From the NCBI GenBank assembly GCA_964352225.1, contig CAYGRM010000143.1, forward strand, positions 1-15,054: a DNA stretch of 15,054 nt, read 5' to 3'. Shown here piece by piece: positions 1 through 7,156 of the stretch (positions are counted from its first letter, which is position 1; each line of letters starts with the position of its first letter). Both the position numbers and the translations under genes were made by a program. The stretch is from CAJQQY01 sp964352225 (GTDB lineage Bacteria > Bacteroidota > Bacteroidia > Chitinophagales > Saprospiraceae). The notes beneath the pieces are model-generated. The model was not told the origin of the DNA, did not search any database, and was given only the letters and a program-made list of their open reading frames with translations.

Positions 1-9
1 ACCATTATA

Positions 10-1464
10 TTAAAACTTAACTAATGAACTATATAAAATTTTTGTATTTTTATTGTTATGATTGAATTTAAAAATATGCTCTTTTTCATAACCTAGCTTT
101 TTTGATTGGATAAAATCCATTTGGCGCAGCATAAAAACGGTACAAATAATTAAAGCTGCTGAACTAACAAATTGAGCCACAACCAATATCTTCCGCAAAC
201 CACTTTTTCCATCCACCCCTTGAAAACCACTTCCTTTTAAAACTTGAACTGGGCGAAAAGCAGAAAGTTGCAATGCAGGCTGAATGCCACTTAGCAATAT
301 AGTTACAAATGCAAGAGCACTTGTGAGTCCAATTGTTTTTAGGGAAAAAACAGTTTGTGCAGAAAATTCTTTTCCCGAAATTTCTTTAAAATAAGGCAAT
401 CCAATTTGCGCTAAAAGCAAAGCTCCCAAACTACAAATTCCAACCAAGCAAACTGTTTCTAAAATATGTTGGCCAATTAATTGAGATCGAGATGCTCCAA
501 CAATTTTTCTGATTCCGGTAGCTTTTGCTCGATGTGCTGCTCTTGCTGTAGTAAGGTTGATATAATTGATGGATCCGATGAGTAAAATGATAAAAGCAAT
601 CCATCCGAATAAATTGATCGTGGTACGGTCACCTTTAGCAAATCCATATTTCACTTTTTCCAAACCTAAATAAATATCTTGAACAGCATGCAGCTCAGCG
701 TAACTTCGATCTTTTACAAGTTCTCCTTCTTGAATAGGAAATAATGTCGTAATTTTTTTCCCAATTTTTTCAGCATCCACATTTGGTCTAAGCGTCAGGT
801 AAGTTGTAAAGTTAAATGCTCGCCAATGTAAACTTCCTTCATTATAATACTGAGCTATATTTTTCTCAAAAGGAACAAAACAATCCACAGGAAGGTGGGT
901 GTTTGCTGGTGGATTTTTGATGATGGCTGTTACCGTCAAATCCATTTTATCATCTAACCTTAAAACCTTTCCCATCGGGTTTTCATTGCCGAATATTTTA
1001 TGCGCATTTTTGTCCGTAAGAATAATGCTATTGGGGTTGGTAAAAGCAGTTTCTGGATCGCCTTGAATAAATTCAAAATCTAAAATTTTAAATAACTCTG
1101 GATCAATCAGAAAAGTATTTTTAGCATCCAAAAGGAAGTTTTCATATTTCAAAACTGGCTGCCACAAGCCGCTAGTTCTTGCTACAAATTGCACTTCTGG
1201 AATTTGTTCTTTGATCGCAGATTGCAACGGCGCAGGAGTTCTAATTCCCCAACTCCGATCAGCTCCAAATGATGTATTAGATAAAACAATATAGTTCTGC
1301 CCATTTTGTGAATGATAATCATCATAGGAAGTCTCCTCTTGAATCCACATAAAAATGAGTAAGGCGACCGTCATTCCAATGGTCAAGCCGATGCCATTAA
1401 GTATGGTGTAAAACTTATCTCTTTTGAGATTTCGGAAGGCGTATTTTATGTTTTTTAAAAACAT
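10..1464 (-). CDS. MacB-type ABC permease P1, truncated after its first half (possible pseudogene)
   Basis: This is an inner-membrane permease of the FtsX/MacB family that stops at 484 residues, whereas its four neighbours have 790-811. One membrane segment lies at about 20-41, a periplasmic MacB_PCD-like domain at about 45-270, and the first FtsX core has segments at about 287-306, 334-354 and 376-398. A fifth segment at about 425-446 corresponds to the start of the second module in the neighbours. The rest of that module is missing. The TAA stop lies at 10-12 and homology seems to run up to it (KILYSSLVKF resembles the start of the second periplasmic domain elsewhere), so a nonsense change is plausible. 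I saw no obvious alternative frame past the stop, but only nine bases remain. The usual EVGxRK motif of the first core is ATGIRK here (about 315-320). No sigma-54-like element or operator pair is visible upstream, and the four-helix-bundle gene separates it from P2. Confidence 0.8.
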   Translation of the reverse strand: MFLKNIKYAFRNLKRDKFYTILNGIGLTIGMTVALLIFMWIQEETSYDDYHSQNGQNYIVLSNTSFGADRSWGIRTPAPLQSAIKEQIPEVQFVARTSGLWQPVLKYENFLLDAKNTFLIDPELFKILDFEFIQGDPETAFTNPNSIILTDKNAHKIFGNENPMGKVLRLDDKMDLTVTAIIKNPPANTHLPVDCFVPFEKNIAQYYNEGSLHWRAFNFTTYLTLRPNVDAEKIGKKITTLFPIQEGELVKDRSYAELHAVQDIYLGLEKVKYGFAKGDRTTINLFGWIAFIILLIGSINYINLTTARAAHRAKATGIRKIVGASRSQLIGQHILETVCLVGICSLGALLLAQIGLPYFKEISGKEFSAQTVFSLKTIGLTSALAFVTILLSGIQPALQLSAFRPVQVLKGSGFQGVDGKSGLRKILVVAQFVSSAALIICTVFMLRQMDFIQSKKLGYEKEHIFKFNHNNKNTKILYSSLVKF

Positions 1465-1471
1465 GGCGTAA

Positions 1472-1490
1472 ATGGATTATGGATTATGGA
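1472..1490. repeat. short tandem ATGGATT repeat
   Basis: The seven-base unit ATGGATT occurs twice in a row, followed by a partial ATGGA. It lies just upstream of the P1 start codon, in the 97-base gap between P1 and the four-helix-bundle gene. Similar GGATT/GATGG-rich strings occur at 1952-1976 and 4431-4447, so it may belong to a family of degenerate intergenic repeats. Nothing else recognisable was found in this gap: no convincing promoter and no sigma-54-like element on either strand. Confidence 0.4.
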
Positions 1491-1561
1491 AATTTAGAGC
1501 ATTTGATTAAATTCGAGTGTATTAAACCTTCTATTCTATAATTTTTAAAAAAGTTATTACT

Positions 1562-1912
1562 ATGAAAAAACCAAATCTTATTGTTGAAAAATCTTTTGAA
1601 TTTGCCTTACTAATTATTAAACTCTACAAAGAATTACAAGCCGAAAAAGAGTTTGTTATTTCCAATCAAATCCTTCGTTCGGGTACTTCTATAGGAGCAA
1701 ATGTGAATGAAGGACTCTCAGCTGAATCAAAAAAAGACTTTGTCCACAAGTTTAGTATTTCCTTGAAGGAAGCTAGAGAAACTGATTATTGGTTGATGCT
1801 TTTAGATCAAAGTAACTTAACTCAAATCAATGTTAAGTTTCACCTCGAAGAAGCTCAAAGGTTAATCAGAATTCTTTCCTCTATCATAATCTCTACCAAG
1901 AAAAATATGTAA
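1562..1912 (+). CDS. four-helix bundle protein (23S rRNA intervening-sequence protein family)
   Basis: This small soluble all-helical protein of 116 residues has the usual length of the family known as 23S rRNA-intervening sequence protein / four helix bundle protein (Pfam PF05635, TIGR02436). Family hallmarks are visible: an amphipathic N-terminal helix (about 8-28), the turn motif QILRSGTSIGANVNEG (about 41-56), the helix SISLKEARETDYWL (about 65-78), and a last helix (about 92-110). There is no signal peptide, membrane segment or catalytic motif. Members occur inside spirochaete 23S rRNA genes and as scattered solitary genes in Bacteroidota, and their function is not established. The gene is the only one on the plus strand. 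It sits alone between permeases P2 and P1, flanked by repeat-like A+T-rich sequence, which suggests an inserted cassette. The ATG at 1562 fits the family N-terminus. Its stop codon overlaps the T-tract side of the hairpin described separately. Confidence 0.9.
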   Translation: MKKPNLIVEKSFEFALLIIKLYKELQAEKEFVISNQILRSGTSIGANVNEGLSAESKKDFVHKFSISLKEARETDYWLMLLDQSNLTQINVKFHLEEAQRLIRILSSIIISTKKNM

Positions 1913-1976
1913 AAATCGATTTATGATAATGAATTCAGGATTGTGTGGGAGAATCCTAAATCCATCATCATAAATC
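1911..1976 (-). terminator. large hairpin between convergent genes, probable terminator for P2
   Basis: Two 25-base arms (1918-1942 and 1952-1976) are complementary at 22 positions around a nine-base loop. Read as minus-strand RNA, the three mismatches become G-U wobbles, so the stem is essentially continuous. In that direction the stem is followed after two bases by five T residues (1915-1911), as in an intrinsic terminator. The plus direction has no T-run after the stem. It lies 15 bases past the P2 stop and just after the stop of the convergent four-helix-bundle gene. The stem is A+T-rich, so termination strength is uncertain. It may instead be a copy of an intergenic repeat, since its core GATGATGGATTT recurs at 4436-4447. 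Confidence 0.55.
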
Positions 1977-1991
1977 CTCAATCTATATTTC

Positions 1992-4406
1992 TTATTCGTT
2001 TTTTAAACTTTCCACAGGATTGGACAACGCAGCTTTCAAACTTTGTGAACTCACCGTGATGAAGGCAATAACAATGGAAGCAATTCCAGCTAAGGCAAAA
2101 ATCCACCATTCAATTTGGATGCGATACGCAAAGTCATCTAACCAATTATTCATCACATACCAAGCGAAAGGAGTAACCACCACAATTGCTATAAAAACTA
2201 ATTTTAAAAAATCTTTGGAGAGTAAACCTATGATTCCAAATGCGGAAGCGCCGAGTACTTTTCGAATACCGATTTCTTTGGTTCGTTGCTGAATAATGAA
2301 AGTGGATAACGCCAACAATCCTAAACAAGCAAAGAGGATAGAAAGGAAGGTTGCGATTAAAAGAATTTTCCCCAGCCGATTTTCTGAATCATAAAGTGTG
2401 GCAAAATGTGCATCCATAAACTTGTAATCAAATGGTCTATCTTTTATATGTTTGTTCCAAATGGATTCGATTTGCGGTAATGCTTTTTCAATATTCGTAG
2501 GATTAATTTTTAGCGAAAGAATATTGGCAGCAGTAGATGTTTGAAAACAAATCGCATTTATTTTATGATGTAAAGTATTGTGATGAATATCTTTTATCAC
2601 TCCAACGACACGACCAGTTACACTTCCTGCATTTGTAAATCTGACGATTTCTTTTCCGATAGGATTTTCTTTCCAGCCTACTCTTTTTACAAATGATTCA
2701 TTGACCACAAACTCCTGACCATTGGCTTCACCTTCAATAGTAGGCGACTGCCCCTGCGCAAATTTCATTTCATATAAGTCGAAAAAATTGTGATTAACTT
2801 GGTTGATGGTCATTGGATAATTTTCCATCTCAAGTGTTTTTTCATTCCGGACCATCACTCCTTGTTGTCCTTGGATAGTTCCCAAAGAAGCATCACTTCC
2901 AGTTATTTGATTAATTTCTGGAATGGCTGCTAACTCTTTTTTGATAACCGAAGACCGAGTCAGATTACTATAACCTAATTGTAATTCGACCACTTGGTTG
3001 TATTGAAAACCTAGTTCTTTATGCTGCAAATAATCCAATTGTTGATAGCAAATAATAGAACCAATAATCAACATTCCTGAAAGCATAAATTGCAGCACGA
3101 CTAATCGTTGGATAAAAGGACGTTTGATCGAAACCGCAGTTCCTAATCTCTTGAATGCCTCCACCGCGGAATAACGAGCAGCTTGAATAGCTGGAAAAAC
3201 TCCTGCCAATAATCCTAATAATAGAATGGCGATAAAATAAATACCAACCATCATTGGACTAAGAACCAAGTCAATTTCTTTTCCCAAAATAGAAAGAAAT
3301 GGAGTTCGCAAAAGCATCACCCAAAGCAATGCTAGGCTACCTCCGATGACAGACATAAAAATAGATTCACCTAAAAATTGGAAAAGTACCGATGAGTTAG
3401 TCGCACCTAATGATTTTCGAACACCGACTTCTTGCACTCTTCGCATGGCTAAAACGGTGGAAAGATTGGCAAAATTAATACTGCTAATGAGTAAAATAAA
3501 AAGTGCGATCAATCCTAATATTTGTAAATAAGACCGATTAGATTTTTGAAAATTATTAAAATCATATGCCAATTCGCCAGAGTCTAAATGAATACTACAG
3601 AATGGCTGTAAAGACAATCCGACCATGTCATAAGCGGGCATTTCATCTTTGAGGAAGGAAGGCAATTGTGCTTCCACTTTGGCTACATTGTGTGCCGAAG
3701 AACGAAGCTGAAGATAAGTATTCGTGGTGATGCTGTGCCAACGATTATTGACATCGGCTTGCATTAATTGTCGATCATCCAACGGAACTAACGACTCAAA
3801 TTGTAAATGACTATTGGTAGGAATGTCATCAAAAACGGCAGAAACGATATATTGAATCGTCGTATCTTTTCCAGCATTCAAAGCAAAAGTATATTCTAAG
3901 GTATTCCCAACTGGATTTTCTTTTCCAAATAATTCTTCACTTACCGAACGAGTCAATAAAATATTTTCTAGTTTACTAAATACATCTTTAGGATTTCCAT
4001 AAAGTAATTTATAATTGAAAAAAGAGAAAAAAGTAGCATCCACTTGGAGGTTTCTAGCAATCACTTTTTCTCGACCATTGGCGCGACAAATAAAATTTTC
4101 ATTATCAGTAATAACTCGAAGATAGTTCTCAATGTCTGGAGATTTTTGCTTCAAGTAAGGTCCCATGGGAATGGATGCCATAGCTGTTTTGCTTTCTGGC
4201 GAATTAGGATATTTGAACGTGGTGTTCAATCGATACATATCCTTTTGTGCAGGATTAGATTGATCAAAACTATATTCGAATTGCAAAAACAAAACGATCA
4301 ATGTACTGATTGCCAAACTTACCGACAACCCAAAAATATTGATAGAACTGATCCCTGCATTTTTTAATAAATTCCGCCAGATGAGTTTGAAGTTTGTTAA
4401 GTTCAT
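1992..4406 (-). CDS. MacB-type ABC transporter permease P2
   Basis: This is a full-length inner-membrane permease of 804 residues with two tandem FtsX modules. Predicted membrane segments lie at about 21-41, 295-315, 345-366, 383-405, 434-454, 680-703, 733-752 and 766-789. The first periplasmic MacB_PCD-like domain is at about 45-285 and the second at about 470-670. The cytoplasmic coupling motifs are QEVGVRKSLGA (325-335) after the second segment and TKEIGIRKVLGAS (709-721) after the sixth. The protein ends in NPVESLKNE, as in its paralogues. By family analogy it would couple ATP hydrolysis by a partner ATPase to periplasmic movements that push out a substrate, but no ATPase gene adjoins it. 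The gene follows P3 after 91 bases with no visible promoter, so co-transcription with P3 is likely. The ATG at 4406 begins the conserved N-terminus (MNLTNFKLIWRNL). Confidence 0.95.
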   Translation of the reverse strand: MNLTNFKLIWRNLLKNAGISSINIFGLSVSLAISTLIVLFLQFEYSFDQSNPAQKDMYRLNTTFKYPNSPESKTAMASIPMGPYLKQKSPDIENYLRVITDNENFICRANGREKVIARNLQVDATFFSFFNYKLLYGNPKDVFSKLENILLTRSVSEELFGKENPVGNTLEYTFALNAGKDTTIQYIVSAVFDDIPTNSHLQFESLVPLDDRQLMQADVNNRWHSITTNTYLQLRSSAHNVAKVEAQLPSFLKDEMPAYDMVGLSLQPFCSIHLDSGELAYDFNNFQKSNRSYLQILGLIALFILLISSINFANLSTVLAMRRVQEVGVRKSLGATNSSVLFQFLGESIFMSVIGGSLALLWVMLLRTPFLSILGKEIDLVLSPMMVGIYFIAILLLGLLAGVFPAIQAARYSAVEAFKRLGTAVSIKRPFIQRLVVLQFMLSGMLIIGSIICYQQLDYLQHKELGFQYNQVVELQLGYSNLTRSSVIKKELAAIPEINQITGSDASLGTIQGQQGVMVRNEKTLEMENYPMTINQVNHNFFDLYEMKFAQGQSPTIEGEANGQEFVVNESFVKRVGWKENPIGKEIVRFTNAGSVTGRVVGVIKDIHHNTLHHKINAICFQTSTAANILSLKINPTNIEKALPQIESIWNKHIKDRPFDYKFMDAHFATLYDSENRLGKILLIATFLSILFACLGLLALSTFIIQQRTKEIGIRKVLGASAFGIIGLLSKDFLKLVFIAIVVVTPFAWYVMNNWLDDFAYRIQIEWWIFALAGIASIVIAFITVSSQSLKAALSNPVESLKNE

Positions 4407-4430
4407 AATTTTTTGATTATAGATTAAAAA

Positions 4431-4484
4431 TTATGGATGATGGATTTGCGTTTGGAAATAAACCTTCCTGCTGAATCCCATCAT
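4431..4484. repeat. imperfect inverted repeat in the P3-P2 gap
   Basis: The arm ATGATGGATT (4437-4446) pairs with AATCCCATCAT (4474-4484) with one bulged base, leaving a loop of about 27 bases. The left part shares the 12-mer GATGATGGATTT with the hairpin after P2 (there on the opposite strand, 1958-1969). It may be a degenerate copy of the same intergenic repeat or a weak structure between co-transcribed genes. The 91-base gap shows no sigma-54-like element and none of the paired operator motif found elsewhere in the window. Confidence 0.3.
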
Positions 4485-4497
4485 TTCTAATCAAGTT

Positions 4498-6933
4498 TTA
4501 TTCATTCTTTAAAGAGTCCACCGGGTTCGTCATTGCAGCAATCATAGTTTTTGACCCTACCGTTAAAAAAGCAATCCCAATGGCTAAAACTCCTGCGAGA
4601 GCAATCATCCACCATTGCATTTCGATTCTATATTCAAAGTTGTTAAGCCAATTATTCATTTGGAGCCAAGCTATTGGAGCAGCGATAATCAATCCTATTA
4701 GGACATAGAGTAAAAATGTTTTGGAAAGTTGAAAAACAATATTGGTAACACTTGCACCGAGTACTTTTCGAATGCCGATTTCTTTCATCCTTTGCTCCGT
4801 CATAAAAGTAGCAAGAGCTAACAATCCTAGACAAGCAATCAAAATCGCCAACAAAGAAAAGATCCCAAACAACTTACTGACTCGATCTTCCGCTTTATAC
4901 ATTTTGGCAAAACGGTCATCTAAAAAGTCGTAACGGAATGGTTGAGTTGGTGCGAAGGATTTCCAAATTGCTTCCGTTTTGGCAATGAGATTATCCATTT
5001 CAGCAGCGGTAGATTTTACCGAAACGACCGAACTACTCATGCCCATAAAAAGAGCCAACTCAGTTACTTTTCCTTTTAAGGATTCAAAATTAAAATCCTC
5101 CACAATTCCAATTACGGTATATTGTTGTCGATCGCCATCTGGAATGCTAATGACTTGCCCTATTGGATTTCCAGAAAAACCAAATTTACGCACAGCCGTT
5201 TCATTGAGAATGACACTTGAGGAATCCGCCAATCTTTCTTCATTGAAATTTCTGCCATCCAATAAATTCATGCTCAACGTATTCAAATAATCATCATCAA
5301 TATTCCAACATTGCGTCACCACAACATTTTCAGGATGCTCTCTAGTAATCAGTCCGATTGAATTTCTTCTACCTCCGTCGAGCGGGAGGTAGGAACTGAT
5401 GGCTGCATTTTTTGCTTCAGGCAATTTTACAATCGCATCTTTAAAAGCAGGAAGTTGGTCAATAATCGTATAAGTATCTTCTATCAATAAAACTTGGTTT
5501 TTATCAAAACCTAAATTTTTATTTTGAATAAATGACATCTGTTGATACACGACTACCGTTCCGACAATCAAGCCGATCGAAATAGAAAATTGGAAAACAA
5601 CCAACCCACTTCTCAACCAACCACTTTTACTCCCGAGACTTAATTTTCCTTTTAAAACTTTCACCGGCTGAAATGCGGAAAGGTAAAACGAAGGATACAA
5701 TCCAGCTAAAATTCCTGTAACGATGGCGCTTCCAACAATGAACGGAAAGAAGCTAATTTCGAAAAATGGAATACTCAAATCCTTACCTGATAGTTCATTG
5801 AACATTGGCATCAATAAAATCGCGAAACTTGTTCCTAGTAAAAATGCTAACAAACTCATTAAAACTGATTCTGTCAAAAACTGATTAATTAACTGTTTTT
5901 GAAAAGAACCTAACACTTTTCGCAAACCTACTTCCTTCGCCCGATTGGCAGAACGTGCGGTGGATAAATTGATGAAATTCACCAAAGCAATTAATAAAAT
6001 AAATAAGGCAATCACACCAAACATTTTCACTTGAGCAATATCACCTTGCGGTTCAAAAGGAGTGGTAATTCCAGCTGAACGCAAATGAATATCTTTGACA
6101 GGATGTAAAATAAGTTCGACTCCTTCTCCTTTTTTGGCTAATTCTTTTAAGTCTGCTTTGATGATGTCGTTGTATTCTGGCCCCATGTTTTTTATGACAA
6201 AATCATGCAATTTACCTTTGAGTTGTGCAGGTGTTGTTCCGTCAGTCAAAGAAACATAAGTGTAGTAATTATTATAAAGCCAACCAGAAGCTATGCTATT
6301 TTCCAAAGTAATCATCGACATAAAAAAATCATAGTGGAAATGATTTTGGTCTTTGATATTTTCCATCACACCTGTAATTTTGTAGGTCTGATCTTCAGCA
6401 TTATTAAAGTTTAAAGTCTTGCCAATTGGGTTTTCATTTTGAAAGTATTTATCTGCAATCTTTTTTGTAATTACAATGTTATAAGGTTCTTTTAAAATAT
6501 TCTCTTTGTCGCCTTGAAGTAGTGGAAGATCAAATAATTCAAATAATTCTTGGTCAGCATAAACGAAACCATCTTCATAAAATCCTTTTTCTTGATTTTC
6601 TTTTCGAATAATATTATTTCCTGCATTAAAAAAATGTGGGTTGAGTCGAGCAGCTTTTTTGACTTCTGGAATTTCATCTACCATCGTTTGAGCAAGTAGC
6701 GGAGGCACCGCAGAATAGATTCCTTTAAAACTATTGATGTCCGTATTTCGAGCTACTAGATATAAATTTTCAACATTCGGATGGTGTTGGTCATAGCTTA
6801 ATTCATCTCTTACAAATAATGCGATGAGCAAGCAACAAGTCACTCCAATAGCCAAACCAATGATATTGACAGCACTATAAAACTTCTGTTTTTTGAGTTG
6901 CCGAAAGGCTATCTTTAAATGATTTTTTAACAT
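4498..6933 (-). CDS. MacB-type ABC transporter permease P3
   Basis: This full-length permease of 811 residues has predicted membrane segments at about 19-41, 303-325, 353-375, 393-417, 443-465, 687-711, 739-758 and 775-797. Periplasmic MacB_PCD-like domains fill about 45-295 and 475-675. Coupling motifs are AKEVGLRKVLGS (332-343) and MKEIGIRKVLGAS (716-728), and the protein ends in NPVDSLKNE. It is the first gene of the second transcription unit. The 223 bases upstream hold a sigma-54-like element and a paired operator, so it is probably induced together with the adaptor operon. No ATPase lies in this unit; it may borrow A1 or A2, or an ATPase encoded elsewhere. A short DNA block coding for the second coupling motif (4757-4785) matches P2 (2251-2279) at 28 of 29 bases. 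The ATG at 6933 starts the conserved amphipathic N-terminus MLKNHLKIAFRQL. Confidence 0.95.
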   Translation of the reverse strand: MLKNHLKIAFRQLKKQKFYSAVNIIGLAIGVTCCLLIALFVRDELSYDQHHPNVENLYLVARNTDINSFKGIYSAVPPLLAQTMVDEIPEVKKAARLNPHFFNAGNNIIRKENQEKGFYEDGFVYADQELFELFDLPLLQGDKENILKEPYNIVITKKIADKYFQNENPIGKTLNFNNAEDQTYKITGVMENIKDQNHFHYDFFMSMITLENSIASGWLYNNYYTYVSLTDGTTPAQLKGKLHDFVIKNMGPEYNDIIKADLKELAKKGEGVELILHPVKDIHLRSAGITTPFEPQGDIAQVKMFGVIALFILLIALVNFINLSTARSANRAKEVGLRKVLGSFQKQLINQFLTESVLMSLLAFLLGTSFAILLMPMFNELSGKDLSIPFFEISFFPFIVGSAIVTGILAGLYPSFYLSAFQPVKVLKGKLSLGSKSGWLRSGLVVFQFSISIGLIVGTVVVYQQMSFIQNKNLGFDKNQVLLIEDTYTIIDQLPAFKDAIVKLPEAKNAAISSYLPLDGGRRNSIGLITREHPENVVVTQCWNIDDDYLNTLSMNLLDGRNFNEERLADSSSVILNETAVRKFGFSGNPIGQVISIPDGDRQQYTVIGIVEDFNFESLKGKVTELALFMGMSSSVVSVKSTAAEMDNLIAKTEAIWKSFAPTQPFRYDFLDDRFAKMYKAEDRVSKLFGIFSLLAILIACLGLLALATFMTEQRMKEIGIRKVLGASVTNIVFQLSKTFLLYVLIGLIIAAPIAWLQMNNWLNNFEYRIEMQWWMIALAGVLAIGIAFLTVGSKTMIAAMTNPVDSLKNE

Positions 6934-7021
6934 GGCTTTTTATTTATTTTTTGACATTTCTAAATTTATGTTTAATGTTTTGTTGAAGCTTATTTTCTAA
7001 TTACAATCCTACTAAATAACA

Positions 7022-7037
7022 TCCAATGGGTGTGCCG
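7022..7037 (-). promoter_or_regulatory. candidate sigma-54 promoter for P3-P2 (weak -12)
   Basis: On the minus strand the sequence reads CGGCAC-N5-TTGGA, against the sigma-54 consensus TGGCAC-N5-TTGCA. The -25/-24 GG is present with the correct spacing. The usually invariant C at -12 is G (position 7023 on the plus strand is also part of that GG). Support comes mostly from position: the -24 G lies 73.5 bases from the centre of the nearer operator, against 72.5 bases at the adaptor promoter. The predicted start is near 7011, giving a leader of about 78 bases before P3. Confidence 0.5.
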
Positions 7038-7048
7038 GTATTTTAAAC

Positions 7049-7063
7049 TGCTGATTATCAGCA
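7049..7063. repeat. small perfect hairpin TGCTGAT/ATCAGCA
   Basis: Seven-base arms flank a single central base. The hairpin lies between the proposed P3 promoter and its operator pair, about 95 bases past the P4 stop. No T-run follows on the minus strand, so it is a poor intrinsic terminator as it stands. It may still slow or end read-through from P4, or be a protein-binding dyad. Confidence 0.35.
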
Positions 7064-7100
7064 ACTTAAAGAAAGATAAAAGCCGAGATCATATTATTAG

Positions 7101-7116
7101 TGTCAAGATATGAACA
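7101..7116 (-). promoter_or_regulatory. proximal operator of the P3 enhancer pair
   Basis: The plus strand reads TGTCAAGATATGAACA, an imperfect palindrome with TGT and ACA ends. It matches the distal adaptor operator (minus-strand TGTCCATAAATGAACA, 14926-14911) at 13 of 16 positions. Its centre is about 97 bases upstream of the predicted P3 start, a usual place for binding of an NtrC-type sigma-54 activator. Together with the site 21 bases further upstream it forms the second copy of a paired element. Confidence 0.55.
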
Positions 7117-7121
7117 GCCAT

Positions 7122-7137
7122 TTTTCATATTTGGACG
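7122..7137 (-). promoter_or_regulatory. distal operator of the P3 enhancer pair
   Basis: The minus strand reads CGTCCAAATATGAAAA, matching the adaptor site TGTCCATAAATGAACA at 12 of 16 positions. Its centre is 21 bases (two helical turns) from the proximal site, exactly the spacing of the adaptor pair. Both outer bases of the palindrome are degraded, so it is probably the weaker half of the pair. It starts 20 bases past the P4 stop side of the gap. Confidence 0.45.
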
Positions 7138-7156
7138 AAAGAAAATTTCCATTCTT

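Noticed and set aside
1501..1561. A Bacteroidota housekeeping promoter (TTG ... TAnnTTTG) for the four-helix-bundle gene
   Set aside because: A TAATTTTT string at about 1539 is the best -7 candidate, but the nearest TTTG lies about 34-37 bases upstream of it instead of about 20, so the match is not convincing.
1562..1912. An rRNA intervening sequence or nearby 23S rRNA gene, suggested by the family name of the four-helix-bundle protein
   Set aside because: Flanking sequence is permease genes and A+T-rich spacer with no rRNA. The family name reflects where it was first described.
4407..4497. A third sigma-54 element and operator pair upstream of P2
   Set aside because: No GG-N10-GC element with correct spacing was found on the minus strand. 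The only GTTCAT string there is part of the P2 start codon region.
2020..5290. Plus-strand open frames of 90-107 codons opposite P2 and P3 (for example 2020-2292, 4044-4367 and 4979-5290)
   Set aside because: They lie wholly antisense to clearly coding permease sequence, show no family motif, and are expected by-products of its codon use.
7049..7063. Hairpin past P4 as the terminator of the adaptor operon
   Set aside because: The stem is only seven base pairs and no T-run follows on the minus strand. It also lies beyond the operator pair, so I list it only as a hairpin.
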